64,000 nucleotides of DNA from the NCBI RefSeq assembly GCF_029688865.1, contig NZ_JARUKV010000016.1:46289-110288 (forward strand). The letters are read 5' to 3'. Each line of letters starts with the position of its first letter. The first letter of the stretch is position 1. The stretch comes from Natronococcus sp. A-GB7. Lineage in GTDB: Archaea; Halobacteriota; Halobacteria; Halobacteriales; Natrialbaceae. Positions 52,640 through 61,635 of the stretch are shown one piece after another. The notes beneath the pieces were generated by a model. That model was not told where the DNA came from and made no database searches. It saw nothing but the letters and a program-made list of their open reading frames with translations. The position numbers and the translations under genes are program-made.

Positions 52640-53709
52640 GATTCACGAGCCGCGGCTGGGGAGCTATCGCGGTCGTCGCGTTCGGAGCCGTGATGAGCTG
52701 GCAGTACGGGCCGCGCTCGCTCGACGCCGTCGTTATCCCGCTGCTGGTGATCGTCGTCGCCGCCGTCCTCACGACGGTCAGAGCCGACAGACCCTCCGTC
52801 AGGCGAGCCCCGGTTCCGGAGGGGTTCCTCGGCGAGAGTCGAACCGTTACCGTCGGGATCGAAACCGACTCGAGCGTCGCCGCGACCGTCCGAGACGAGG
52901 TCGGCGACGGGCTCGCCGCACCGGACCCGAGCGTCGAGACGACCCTCGAGGGCGAGACCGAGTTGGAGTACGATCTCACCCTCGAGCAGCGGGGCGAACA
53001 CCGGATCGGACCGCTGTCGATCACAGTGCGGGACGTCTTCGGACTCTGCGAGCGACGGTTCGAGTACGACGAGACGACGACGGTGCTCGCCTACCCGCGG
53101 ATCTACGACCTGCAGAACGGAGCGAGTCGCGACCTCGAGGCACTCGCCGGCGTCGCGCGGGAGGCTAACCGCGAGGAGTTCGACCACCTCCGGGAGTACC
53201 AGCGCGGCGATCCGCTCCGGGAGGTCCACTGGAAGTCCGCTGCCAAGCGGCCGGACGACGACCTCGTCGTCAGGGAGTTCGCCGCCGACGAGACCGCCGG
53301 CGCCGCCACGGTCGCCGCCGAGTGTATCTCCGGTCGGGAAGACGAACTGGCCGCGGCCGTCGCCAGCGTCGCGACCTACCTGCTCGAGTGTGAGATACGG
53401 GTCGGGCTGACCGTCGGAGCCGAGGGACACCCGCCGAGCACCGGTCGTCGGCACCACCGGTCGCTGCTCCGATCGCTCGCCGTCCTCGAGGCCGAGGAGC
53501 TCGACGAGCGGAGCCGAACCGAGGCCGACGTCCTGGTCCAGTCGGACGCCAACGGGACGACGGTCGTCGTCGAGGGCCACGAGATCCCGTTCGATCGACT
53601 CCACAGCGCGGACAGTCGAGCGACGAGTAACAGCCGAACCGACGACGACGAGCCGACAACCGAAGAGACGGGGACCGATACGGACGGCTCGCGGGGGGTG
53701 GCCGCGTGA
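52636..53709 (+). CDS. DUF58 domain protein
   Basis: This 357-residue protein has a two-helix N-terminal anchor (residues 7-23 and 30-50), a beta-rich middle, and the DUF58 block EFDHLREYQRGDPLREVHWK followed by SAAKRPDDDLVVREF, after which a VWA-like fold is expected. A charged tail closes it. It is coupled by four-base overlaps to moxR before and the transglutaminase gene after. Confidence 0.92.
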   Translation: MRFTSRGWGAIAVVAFGAVMSWQYGPRSLDAVVIPLLVIVVAAVLTTVRADRPSVRRAPVPEGFLGESRTVTVGIETDSSVAATVRDEVGDGLAAPDPSVETTLEGETELEYDLTLEQRGEHRIGPLSITVRDVFGLCERRFEYDETTTVLAYPRIYDLQNGASRDLEALAGVAREANREEFDHLREYQRGDPLREVHWKSAAKRPDDDLVVREFAADETAGAATVAAECISGREDELAAAVASVATYLLECEIRVGLTVGAEGHPPSTGRRHHRSLLRSLAVLEAEELDERSRTEADVLVQSDANGTTVVVEGHEIPFDRLHSADSRATSNSRTDDDEPTTEETGTDTDGSRGVAA

Positions 53710-55973
53710 GCACCGACTCGCGCGGACGGACCGTCGACGTCGACCTCGAGCGGTCGGTCGGCGCCGGCCCGTTCCGACTCCTCGCACTGGCCTGCGTGGC
53801 GGCGCTGATCGGCTCGTACGTCTGGGTGTTGCGCGAGGTGACCCAGGTCGTCGGCGGAACCGGATCGCTGCTCCTGCTGGTCGGATCGATGCTCGTCGCG
53901 GCGACGGTCCTCGCGCGGGCGATCCGTCCTCGGACGGCGACGGCGGCGGCGATCGTCGTCGTCGTCGTCGGCTTCGCCTACTACCTCGAGGCTACGGGGG
54001 TCGGCGTCGACGCCGCACTCGCTGCGACGGGAACGATTCTCGACGACACCGCCGCGCTCGCGACCGGGCTCCCCCTGCTCCGGATGGTCGAGGCGGGGCT
54101 CTGGACGCTCGGATTCGCACCCGGTCCCGCCTTCCTCTCGTGGTATCTCGCCGTGCGCGGTCGGTACGCGCTCGCCGTCGTTCCCGGAGGGTTCGCGCTG
54201 TTGTTCCTCGTTCTGACCGGTGACGCCGGGACGACGATCACCCTGGTCGGAACCGCCTGTGGGATCGGTGCCGTCGGCTTCGGCGAACTCGAGCGCCGCG
54301 GCGGCTCGGTCGCCCAGGCCGACCTGCTCGCCGTGGTGTTCGCTGCGATCATCGTCCTCTCGCTATCGGTTACGATCCTTCCGGGCGAGGACGGGGGAGC
54401 GACGTTCTCCGGCGGCGGGGACGGGACGCTCGAGGGGACGATCGACACCGCCGACGAGCAGTCCGGGATCAGCGGTCAGGTCGACCTCTCTCCGGAGGTC
54501 CGGTTCACGGTCGAATCCGAGGAGCGGTCGTACTGGCGCACCGGCGTCTACGACCGGTTCGCTGGCGACGAGTGGATCCGGTCGGGCCCCCTCGAGGAGT
54601 ACGACGGCTCGATCGACGGACCGCCGGGCGATCCCGAGACGGTCAACCAGCACGTCACCGCACAGACCGAACTGGGCGTGCTCCCCGGCGCGGCCCAGCA
54701 GGTCGGACTCGAGGGCCCACCCGTGAGACACGCCGAGGTCTCGGCTCACGGCCAGCCCCAGCCGGCCGACACACTCGTCGAGGGCGACGAGTACGCTGTC
54801 GAGAGCGCGATCGTCGACCCCGATCCCGACGAGCTCCGGGCGGCGGGGGCCGACTACCCGGACCACGTGATCGACGACAGCGACTACCTCCAGCTCCCCG
54901 AGGACACCTCGAGCGAGTTCGAGGAGTACTCCGCCGAGGTGACGGCGGACGCGGAGACGAACTACGACGCCGCCGTCGCGATCGAACAGTACCTCCGCTC
55001 GTCGAAGGGGTACTCCCTCGAGGTCGACCAGCCCTCGGGGAACGTCGCCGAGGAGTTCCTCTTCGAGATGGACGAGGGCTACTGCGTCTACTTCGCGACG
55101 TCGATGGTCCAGATGCTGCGTGCCGAGGAGATTCCCGCCCGGTACGCGACGGGTTACACCAGCGGGCAGGAGATCGACGACGGCGAGTACGTCGTGCGCG
55201 GACTGGACGCCCACGCCTGGGTCGAGGTCTACTTCCCCGACCACGGCTGGGTCGCCTTCGAGCCGACGCCGGGCGACGCCCGCGAGGACGAGCACAACGA
55301 CCGCCTCGAGGAGGCCCGCGAGGACGGCCACGACGGCGTCGACATCGAGGAGAGCGAGGACGTCCCGATCTCCGACGACGAAGATGACGACGAGTCGGAG
55401 GGCAACGAGGAACCAAACGAGTCCGACGACGACGGCCAGGCGGACGACGACGATCCCAACGACACGGAACCCGACGACGCTGACGACGGGGCCAACGTCG
55501 ACGACGGCAACGGCGACGACGGCGCGAGCGCTGACGCGGGAAGTGACGACGGCTTCGATCCGCGCGAGGTCGTAACGATCACTCGCGAACAGCTCGCGAT
55601 CGGGCTCCTCGCGCTGGTCGGGCTGGCGGCAGGGGTGCGGCGAACCGGCGCGACTCGCCGGGTCCGGCGGGAGTTCCGCCTCTACTGGCACGGCCGCCGC
55701 GGTGACCCCGACGAGGACGCCCAACGGGCGTACCGCCGGCTCGAGCGACTGCTGGCCCGCGAGTACCGTCCGCGGCGCCGCGGCGAGTCGAGCCGGCAGT
55801 ACCTCTCGGCGCTGTCCGCGGCCGAGTCGGTAGACCCGCGCACAGAGCGGGTCGCACGCTGTTACGAACGGGCGACCTACGGCGGCGGCGTCGATCGAGA
55901 GGCGGCCGACGAAGCGATCGAGATCGTCGACGAACTGGCTCGAGAGCGACTCCCGCTCCTCGACCGATTTTAA
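53706..55973 (+). CDS. Transglutaminase-like membrane protein (TgpA type)
   Basis: This 755-residue protein starts at GTG. The N-terminal third has six or more helices. An outward transglutaminase-like domain has the triad Cys460 (DEGYCVYFAT), His503 (DAHAWVEV) and Asp512 (YFPDHGWVAFEPTPGD). A 70-residue Asp/Glu/Asn-rich stalk follows, then a helix near residue 630 and a cytosolic DUF4129-like tail. It is the last gene of the moxR operon. It would modify or cut a surface polypeptide; the target is unknown. Confidence 0.92.
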   Translation: MSTDSRGRTVDVDLERSVGAGPFRLLALACVAALIGSYVWVLREVTQVVGGTGSLLLLVGSMLVAATVLARAIRPRTATAAAIVVVVVGFAYYLEATGVGVDAALAATGTILDDTAALATGLPLLRMVEAGLWTLGFAPGPAFLSWYLAVRGRYALAVVPGGFALLFLVLTGDAGTTITLVGTACGIGAVGFGELERRGGSVAQADLLAVVFAAIIVLSLSVTILPGEDGGATFSGGGDGTLEGTIDTADEQSGISGQVDLSPEVRFTVESEERSYWRTGVYDRFAGDEWIRSGPLEEYDGSIDGPPGDPETVNQHVTAQTELGVLPGAAQQVGLEGPPVRHAEVSAHGQPQPADTLVEGDEYAVESAIVDPDPDELRAAGADYPDHVIDDSDYLQLPEDTSSEFEEYSAEVTADAETNYDAAVAIEQYLRSSKGYSLEVDQPSGNVAEEFLFEMDEGYCVYFATSMVQMLRAEEIPARYATGYTSGQEIDDGEYVVRGLDAHAWVEVYFPDHGWVAFEPTPGDAREDEHNDRLEEAREDGHDGVDIEESEDVPISDDEDDDESEGNEEPNESDDDGQADDDDPNDTEPDDADDGANVDDGNGDDGASADAGSDDGFDPREVVTITREQLAIGLLALVGLAAGVRRTGATRRVRREFRLYWHGRRGDPDEDAQRAYRRLERLLAREYRPRRRGESSRQYLSALSAAESVDPRTERVARCYERATYGGGVDREAADEAIEIVDELARERLPLLDRF

Positions 55974-56008
55974 AAAGACCGCCCGACGCGGCGCGGGTCC
56001 CGATAGTG

Positions 56009-56016
56009 TTTAATAT
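56009..56016 (+). promoter_or_regulatory. TATA box of sui1
   Basis: TTTAATAT lies 25 bp before the ATG at 56041, consistent with a leaderless message. Confidence 0.65.
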
Positions 56017-56040
56017 GCCCATTCCGTACTTTCGATCGTA

Positions 56041-56334
56041 ATGTCGGAAGTCTGCTCGACGTGCGGGCTGCCCGAAGAGCTTTGCGTCTGTGAGGACGTA
56101 GCCAAGGGACAACAGCAACTCAACATCCGCATTGACGAGCGCAGATACGGAAAAGAGGTAACGATCGTCGAAGGATTCGATCCGAAGGACGTCGATCTGG
56201 ACAGTCTCTCGTCGGATCTCAAATCGAAGTTCGCCTGCGGAGGCACCGTCGAGGACGGTCAGATCGAACTCCAGGGCAACCACACCGGTCGCATCGAGGA
56301 CTTCCTTCGGGACCGCGGCTTCAACGTCGCCTGA
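56041..56334 (+). CDS. Translation initiation factor aIF1/SUI1
   Basis: This 97-residue protein starts with a small zinc knuckle ([13 protein letters not shown]) and continues with the SUI1 fold: [40 protein letters not shown]. It helps start-codon selection on the 30S subunit. Its own TATA box precedes it directly. Confidence 0.95.
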   Translation: MSEVCSTCGLPEELCVCEDVAKGQQQLNIRIDERRYGKEVTIVEGFDPKDVDLDSLSSDLKSKFACGGTVEDGQIELQGNHTGRIEDFLRDRGFNVA

Positions 56335-56471
56335 TCCAGCCCGCGATGCTCTAAGACGACTTCCGAACTCCACGACTCGCGCACCGTGTCTCTCAGCGAT
56401 CGATCTTTTTCGGCGGAGAAACCGGCGAGCCGACGGCTCGAAAGTCCGGTGAGCGAGGCGCCGAACCGAAC

Positions 56472-56849
56472 TCAGAACGGCGACTCCGGCGGCTCGGCGT
56501 CCGTAGCGTTCTCGGACTCGGCGTCATCGCCGCGGGCGAGCCCGTATCTCATCCCGTACTCCTCGAGTCCACCGGCCATGCTCTCGACGCGGGCGTCGGC
56601 GGTTCCCTCGTAGGAACCGATGAGCTGGGCCGCCTGGACGCTTGCCTTCCCGTGTGGACAGACGGTAACGACGTGGTCCGCCCCCTCGAGCTCCTCGATG
56701 CGTGCCGAAAGCTGCTGAAACGGGAGGTTCTCGCTACCCGGGATCCGGCTGTGCGCGAAGCTGTGCTGGTCGCGGATGTCGACGACCCGAACGTCGGCGT
56801 CGTCCTCCAGTAGCTCACGTACCTCCGCCGTCGATATTTCGCCATCCAT
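56472..56849 (-). CDS. Rhodanese-like domain protein
   Basis: This 125-residue protein is a single rhodanese domain. RVVDIRDQHSFAHSRIPGSE is the first conserved block; the active loop starts at Cys64 in VTVCPHGKASVQAA. A seven-residue loop of this make suits persulfide transfer. The tail is acidic. It lies downstream of the Nudix gene on the same strand, 59 bp away. Confidence 0.88.
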   Translation of the reverse strand: MDGEISTAEVRELLEDDADVRVVDIRDQHSFAHSRIPGSENLPFQQLSARIEELEGADHVVTVCPHGKASVQAAQLIGSYEGTADARVESMAGGLEEYGMRYGLARGDDAESENATDAEPPESPF

Positions 56850-56908
56850 TATCCCGGAGTTGGAACGCCGATCGAATAAGCGCCACGGGTTCCGGAACCG
56901 GTTCGTGA

Positions 56909-57481
56909 TCAGAGCAGACCGTCTTCCTTCGCGAGCAACAGCGCGGTCAGCGTCGAGTCGTTGGCCGGCTGTTCCCGGGCGCGCTCGAGGGCCTCGTCGA
57001 TCGGTACCGTCGTCACCTCGAGGAACTCGTTGTTGTCGAGTTCGCGCTCGCCGGGTTCGAGCCCCTCGGCGTAGACGACCGCCCGGTCGTGGCGAAGCAC
57101 GCCCGTCGCGACCGCGTACTCCTGGAGGAGTGCCGTACTCGAGGGGCGGAAGCCGGTCTCTTCCTCGAGTTCGCGGGCGGCGGCGGTCGTGTAGGACTCG
57201 CCGTCCTCGACGATCCCCGCGGGAAGCTCGAGGTGGGTCTCGCGGATCGTCGGCCGGTACTGCTCGACGAACAGCAGGTGGTCTCCCTCGCCGTCATCAT
57301 CGTCTTCGAGGACGCCGGCGTCGACCCGGGCGACCACGACGACCGCGGGCGGGAGGTCGGCCCAGTAGTACTGCTTCTCGGAACCGTCCGGCTGGCGGAG
57401 CCGATCGTAGCCGCCCTCGTACCAGGGGGTATCGTACTCGGTCACTTCCTCCAGGAGCTCCCAGTCGTCGATGTCGGTCAT
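56909..57481 (-). CDS. Nudix hydrolase, ADP-ribose pyrophosphatase-like
   Basis: This 190-residue enzyme has the canonical box GIVEDGESYTTAAARELEEE followed by TGFRP. LELPAG just before the box and QYRP upstream are typical of ADP-ribose pyrophosphatases. I chose the ATG at 57481; the upstream in-frame ATG lies at the edge of the palindromic repeat at 57543. The rhodanese gene follows. Confidence 0.9.
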   Translation of the reverse strand: MTDIDDWELLEEVTEYDTPWYEGGYDRLRQPDGSEKQYYWADLPPAVVVVARVDAGVLEDDDDGEGDHLLFVEQYRPTIRETHLELPAGIVEDGESYTTAAARELEEETGFRPSSTALLQEYAVATGVLRHDRAVVYAEGLEPGERELDNNEFLEVTTVPIDEALERAREQPANDSTLTALLLAKEDGLL

Positions 57482-57542
57482 GAAAAACGGCTGCGTGCTC
57501 GAGGGGGGAATAGGTACCGTCTCCGCGCTCGAAGACGTTATC

Positions 57543-57615
57543 ATACGGTTTACTGTAGGTCAGTTCCGGCGCAATCGCGACCCGGGTGTCGGTACATCGT
57601 CACAGCAATCCGTAT
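57543..57615 (+). repeat. MITE-like palindromic repeat, copy 1
   Basis: This 73 bp element starts ATACGGTTTACTGT and ends ACAGCAATCCGTAT, whose complement ATACGGATTGCTGT matches the start at 12 of 14 positions. The internal sequence matches copy 2 (63467-63548, inverted) except for a 9 bp gap in one palindrome arm. It lies between the Nudix start and the DUF5809 gene, whose TGA stop begins on the element's last base. Confidence 0.8.
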
Positions 57616-58031
57616 CAGTCCTCGAGAAGTTCCCGGTAGAGCCGACCGAACGCCTGACGGCGAAGCGTCGCGACGGCAGCCTCCTCCTCGTCCTGAAAGG
57701 TCGCCGCGACGGCCTCGTCGGTCGGCCCGGCATGCCAGACGACGCGATCGACGCGCTCGTGGCCGACCTCGGTCACCTCGCCGTCGTAGCCCTCGCGCCA
57801 CTCCTCGTACTCCTCGCGAGAGCCGATCCGAACCTCGAGTAAGCTCGCGAACAGCGCGTCGCGCGCGCTCTCGACGACGTCACCGTTGACGCGCTCGTCG
57901 TACTCCTCGCGGTCGAACGCCATCGCCTTCGCGACCTCGCGGACGACCGTCTGTGCCGCCGGGCCGACCGATTCGTAGCGCTCGCGTGCTTCCGCGGCCG
58001 ACTCGAACGTGAACGTTCCCGTCGTCTCCAT
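57615..58031 (-). CDS. DUF5809 family protein
   Basis: This 138-residue soluble protein is helical and acidic: TGTFTFESAAEARERYESVG, VVREVAKAMAFDREEYDERV, ending RLYRELLED. It matches my memory of DUF5809, found beside DUF5810 in haloarchaea, as here (25 bp apart). The function is unknown. The stop codon touches the boundary of the palindromic repeat. Confidence 0.8.
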   Translation of the reverse strand: METTGTFTFESAAEARERYESVGPAAQTVVREVAKAMAFDREEYDERVNGDVVESARDALFASLLEVRIGSREEYEEWREGYDGEVTEVGHERVDRVVWHAGPTDEAVAATFQDEEEAAVATLRRQAFGRLYRELLED

Positions 58032-58056
58032 ACGAGGATCCTCGCGGGTCCGGCAG

Positions 58057-58470
58057 TTACGCGTTTTCGTTTCCGTTCTCGGGCTCCGCCTCCTCGTCTG
58101 ACCCGCCGTCCGCGTTCCCGGCCATCTGCTCGGTCAGCTCTCGGGCCTCCCGGAGCACCTGTTCGGCCTCGTCCGTCATCGAGCCGCGACCCGGCTGACG
58201 GCTCTGGCGGGCGAGGTCCCCCTCGAGCCCGCCCGGTCGGCCGTGGTCGGCGTGATCGTGATCGTCGAACTCGGGCGTCTCGACGGTCTCGGCGTGCTCG
58301 CTGACGATCTCACCGAGTTCCGCTGGAGTACAGTCGCCCCAGTTCGGGGCGTGGTCCTCGAGCCAGGCTTCGTGATCGGGCCGTCCCAGCGAGGCGGTGA
58401 CGGCGAGGTGGTTCGCGAGGTGGACGGCGTCGGCCTCCTCGGTCTCACAGACCGGACAGCGATATCCCAT
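58057..58470 (-). CDS. DUF5810 family zinc-finger protein
   Basis: This is a 137-residue protein. YRCPVCETEEADAVHLANHL at the start is a C2H2-like finger (Cys5, Cys8, His pair near 16 and 20). WGDCTPAELGEIVSEHAETV follows, then a variable linker and an acidic tail. Directly upstream of DUF5809 in the same operon. Function unknown. Confidence 0.82.
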   Translation of the reverse strand: MGYRCPVCETEEADAVHLANHLAVTASLGRPDHEAWLEDHAPNWGDCTPAELGEIVSEHAETVETPEFDDHDHADHGRPGGLEGDLARQSRQPGRGSMTDEAEQVLREARELTEQMAGNADGGSDEEAEPENGNENA

Positions 58471-58521
58471 ACTCGGCGGTAGGGTCGTCGGTCCTAAAAC
58501 CTCCCCGCTCCCGACGGCAGA

Positions 58522-58995
58522 TCACTCGAGCTTTCGAACCATCACGATCGCGTCTTCGTCGTCGTAGTAACCCGGTACTCGCCGGAGCGGTTCGAAACCG
58601 AACTTTCGGTAGAGCCGTTTGGCCGCGTCGTTGGACTCCCGGACCTCGAGTTTGATCGAGTCGGCACCGTGGGAGAGGAGGACGGCGACGATACGCGACA
58701 ATAACGCGGAGCCGACGCCACTTCCCCGCCGCTCCGGATGGACCGCGATGTCCTTGATGTGGCCGCGGTTGCGGCCGTACTGACGGTTCACGTCGGCGAC
58801 GACGTACCCCGCTACCGCGCCGAGAGAGTCGACGGCGACCAGGAACCCGGGTTCGTCGAGAAAGCGCTCGAACGCGTCGTAGGGCCAGGGCTGGGGAAAC
58901 GACTCTCGCTCGATACGAACGACCGCGAGCAGATCCGCACGCTCCGCGGGTCGAATCGAGCACTCCTCGTCGGGGGCCGGGGCCGACGTGGTCAC
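58522..58995 (-). CDS. rimI: Ribosomal protein S18-alanine N-acetyltransferase-like (RimI/archaeal NAT)
   Basis: This 157-residue GNAT protein has a GTG start at 58995. SIRPAERADLLAVVRIERES, then SFPQPWPYDAFERFL, is characteristic of RimI and archaeal N-alpha-acetyltransferase. HIKDIAVHPERRGSGVGSAL is motif A, and ESNDAAKRLYRKFGFEPLRR motif B. It should acetylate N-termini of proteins. Confidence 0.9.
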   Translation of the reverse strand: MTTSAPAPDEECSIRPAERADLLAVVRIERESFPQPWPYDAFERFLDEPGFLVAVDSLGAVAGYVVADVNRQYGRNRGHIKDIAVHPERRGSGVGSALLSRIVAVLLSHGADSIKLEVRESNDAAKRLYRKFGFEPLRRVPGYYDDEDAIVMVRKLE

Positions 58996-59033
58996 ACTCG
59001 GTCTACCCCCTCGAGTACCAAAAGCCCTCCCGC

Positions 59034-59351
59034 TCAGATCCGCTCGAGGCGATCGACCTCTTCGTCGGACCAGTCGTAGAACCGCCTGTCGGTCTCCTCG
59101 AGTGCCTCGATGCACTCGTTGTGTCGGCGACGGGCGTCGTCGACGAGCGGATCGTCCGGGTTGGCCCGGATCCACTCCCGGAGCTCCGCCAGCGCCTTCG
59201 GCGAGTAGGTGTCCATCCGATCCTGATGCTCGAGGATCTCGACCTTGCGGCCCTCCTGGCGCATCGTTCGGACGAGCGACCAGGTCGCCAGACCCCAGAA
59301 CGCCGCCAGCGTGAAGACGAGCATTCCGATGACTTCGGCGGTCAGCACCAT
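59034..59351 (-). CDS. Single-helix membrane protein, putative small subunit of the NSS transporter
   Basis: This 105-residue protein has one N-terminal helix (TAEVIGMLVFTLAAFWGLAT), then a charged cytosolic region (TMRQEGRKVEILEHQDRMDT, then YDWSDEEVDRLERI). Its ATG overlaps the stop codon of the sodium symporter gene, so it is translationally coupled. Bacterial NSS transporters such as MetP pair with a tiny one-helix partner (MetS); this may be a longer analogue. That is an inference from position and topology. Confidence 0.72.
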   Translation of the reverse strand: MVLTAEVIGMLVFTLAAFWGLATWSLVRTMRQEGRKVEILEHQDRMDTYSPKALAELREWIRANPDDPLVDDARRRHNECIEALEETDRRFYDWSDEEVDRLERI

Positions 59352-60805
59352 CAGTCGTCACCTCCGGTCACGTCCGTAGTGTCGGGACCGCCGCCGCGGC
59401 CCTCGAGAACCGACATGATTCCGTAGCCGATGATCGGGAACAGCACGATGACGAGCATCCCGCCGATCATCTCCGGCGAGCCGAAGTCCTCCCAAGCGAA
59501 GTAGGCCATGATGAAGATCATCACCGCCGGGATAACGTACTTGATGACCGGGTCCCACCACTTGCCGACGTAGATCCCCGCGTTGCGGTTGACCGCCAGC
59601 AGGCGGAGCCGCTCCGGGCCGAGGACCCACCCGATGACGCCGATGATAGCCAGTGTCGCGAGCGGGAGTCCCCAGTTGCCGAAGACGAAATCGAGGTAGT
59701 CGAGGATGTCAGCGGAGTATGCACTCGGGATGCCGAGCAGCCAGATTAGCCCGCAGACCCCGAGAACCGTCTGTTTCCGGCTAAATTTCGTTTCCTCGGT
59801 GAGCGTCGTGACACTGACCTCGGTGATGACGACCCCCGACGTGAAGGTCGCGAGGAAGAACCCGACGAAAAACAGGATCGCGACGAGCCCACCCAGCGGA
59901 ATTTCCGGAAAGACCTGGACGAGCGAGACGAAGGCGAGTCCCGCGCCGGCGTCGGGTTCGACGCCGACCGCGAAGACGACGGGAAAGATCGCCAGCGCCG
60001 CGAGGATACCGATGCTCGACTCGCCGATCGCGGTGAAGACGCCGCCACCGAGGGGGACGTCGTCGTACTCCCGCAGGTAGCTCCCGACGGTCAGAGCGAT
60101 TCCCCAGCCCAGTCCCGTCGAGAACAGCGCCTGGCCGAGCGCGGCGATCCACGTCGAGCCCTCGAACAGGTACTCCCACTGGATGCTGAACGTGAAGGCG
60201 ATCCCCTCGCTCGCACCCGGGAGGGTAAGTCCGCGAACCGTCATGATCACGAGCGTGATCACGAGCGCCGGCACGGCGTAGACGACGAGCTGTTCGACGC
60301 CGCGCCGGATTCCCAACAGGAGGACCGCCGCGACCGAAGCCATGACGGCGGTGTGGAGTCCGATCATCAGCGCCGGGTTCGCGAAGAACGCCTCCATGAA
60401 CGGCTCGGCTTCGAACCCGGTTGCCGTAAACGTGAACAACAGTGAGTGGACCGCGTAGTACAGCGTCCACCCGATCAACGGCGAGTAGTACGACATCAGC
60501 GCGATGTTGACCAGTAGGACGATCACTCCGAGCCCGACCAACCCGCCGCGACCGAGGACGTCGCGGAACGCGCCGATGATCCCCTTGTTCGTGTATCGTC
60601 CGAGCGCGACCTCCGCCATCAGCCCCGGTACTGCCAGCAGGAACAACAGGACGAGGAAGGCGAGAACGAACGCACCCCCGCCGTTTTCGCCCATTACGTA
60701 CGGAAACCGCCAGATGTTCCCGGCGCCGACCATGGCGCCGATCATCGCCATCAGGAAGCCGAACCGTGTCCCCCACTCCGCTCGAGCCGTCTTGGCGTCT
60801 GCCAT
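59351..60805 (-). CDS. Sodium-dependent transporter, NSS/SNF family
   Basis: This 484-residue symporter has about twelve helices in the LeuT fold. Helix 1 reads GAMVGAGNIWRFPYVMGENG, with the unwound Na+/substrate site, and SYYSPLIGWTLYY and GWGIALTVGSYL are further family blocks. It would take up amino acids with Na+. The ATG is preceded by GGAGGA, seven bases upstream, a clear Shine-Dalgarno site. The small membrane protein gene follows in overlap. Confidence 0.93.
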   Translation of the reverse strand: MADAKTARAEWGTRFGFLMAMIGAMVGAGNIWRFPYVMGENGGGAFVLAFLVLLFLLAVPGLMAEVALGRYTNKGIIGAFRDVLGRGGLVGLGVIVLLVNIALMSYYSPLIGWTLYYAVHSLLFTFTATGFEAEPFMEAFFANPALMIGLHTAVMASVAAVLLLGIRRGVEQLVVYAVPALVITLVIMTVRGLTLPGASEGIAFTFSIQWEYLFEGSTWIAALGQALFSTGLGWGIALTVGSYLREYDDVPLGGGVFTAIGESSIGILAALAIFPVVFAVGVEPDAGAGLAFVSLVQVFPEIPLGGLVAILFFVGFFLATFTSGVVITEVSVTTLTEETKFSRKQTVLGVCGLIWLLGIPSAYSADILDYLDFVFGNWGLPLATLAIIGVIGWVLGPERLRLLAVNRNAGIYVGKWWDPVIKYVIPAVMIFIMAYFAWEDFGSPEMIGGMLVIVLFPIIGYGIMSVLEGRGGGPDTTDVTGGDD

Positions 60806-60812
60806 GTTGTGT

Positions 60813-60818
60813 TCCTCC
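60813..60818 (-). promoter_or_regulatory. Shine-Dalgarno site of the NSS transporter gene
   Basis: Minus-strand GGAGGA ends 7 nt before the ATG at 60805. A TATA-like CATATAG lies about 35-40 bp upstream of the ATG, so this gene, unlike several others here, has a leader with ribosome-binding site. Confidence 0.55.
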
Positions 60819-61033
60819 GCAGGAGTCTACCTCGAGCAGGACTATATGTGTTATGTGCCATCACGGGCCTGGGCAGGGGAGCGGGAAACAGCCACTCGGG
60901 ACCGCTGTCTGTCGGAGATTCAGTCGCCCACCACCGGCGCGGAGCAGTTCACTCGTAACGAAGGATCGAAAGAATCATCGTGCCTACAGCACCCGTCGAA
61001 CTCGAAAAGCGGTGGCCTCGGGAGGGCAACGCG

Positions 61034-61135
61034 CTACGCTTCGTCGTCTTCGTCGATCGACGTCTCGGGCTGTTCGTCTTCGGTCCCGCCGTACTGTGTC
61101 TCCTCGTCGGCCTCGTCCTCGGTGTCGTCGCTCAT
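61034..61135 (-). CDS. Very small acidic protein (33 aa)
   Basis: An ATG at 61135, six bases after the DUF892 stop, opens SDDTEDEADEETQYGGTEDE followed by QPETSIDEDDEA and a stop. More than half of the residues are Asp or Glu. It is too short for certainty, but the tight spacing after the DUF892 gene and haloarchaeal composition make a coupled small gene plausible. Confidence 0.45.
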   Translation of the reverse strand: MSDDTEDEADEETQYGGTEDEQPETSIDEDDEA

Positions 61136-61140
61136 GACTG

Positions 61141-61635
61141 TTACTCCGCTGGAATCGCGTCCATCTCGAAGGATTCGGTCAACTCCGTCAGCTCGTCGAG
61201 GGCCTCCTGTTCCTCCCGGAGGTTCTCCTCGAGGAGGTCGGCCGCCTCGTCCATCCCGAGCTGATCCGCGAGCGGGATGAGGTTCCCGTAGGCCGCGATC
61301 TCGTAGTGTTCGGTCTTCTCCGCGGCGGCCATGCTGTGGTAGTCGAGTACCTCCTGGGAGGGATCCTCGGCGGTAAACTCCTCGTACTCCTGAATCAGAC
61401 CCTTGATACCCTCACACTCCTCTTTCTCGGGTGGCTCGCCGAAGATCTCGAACACCTCCTCGAGGCGGTCGATCTGTTCCTCGGTCTCCTCGCGGTGCTC
61501 GGCGAACGCCGACGAGATCTCCTCGCGTTCGGTGTTCTCCTCGAGGTCCTCGAGCGCGTCAAGCAGTTCGTGCTCGGCATGGTAGATGTCCTCGAGACCG
61601 TGTTCGAACAGCTCCTGAATGGTTTCGACTGTCAT
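61141..61635 (-). CDS. DUF892 (YciE-like) ferritin-like protein
   Basis: This 164-residue four-helix protein has TIQELFEHGLEDIYHAEHEL, HREETEEQIDRLEEVFEIFG, CEGIKGLIQEYEEF, MAAAEKTEHYEIAAYGNLIP and LEENLREEQEALDELTEL. Paired Glu-x-x-His and Glu residues on helices (HAEHE, EKTEHYE, EEQE) fit a di-metal ferritin-like centre. Members are linked to stress responses. The start is the ATG at 61635. Confidence 0.92.
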   Translation of the reverse strand: MTVETIQELFEHGLEDIYHAEHELLDALEDLEENTEREEISSAFAEHREETEEQIDRLEEVFEIFGEPPEKEECEGIKGLIQEYEEFTAEDPSQEVLDYHSMAAAEKTEHYEIAAYGNLIPLADQLGMDEAADLLEENLREEQEALDELTELTESFEMDAIPAE

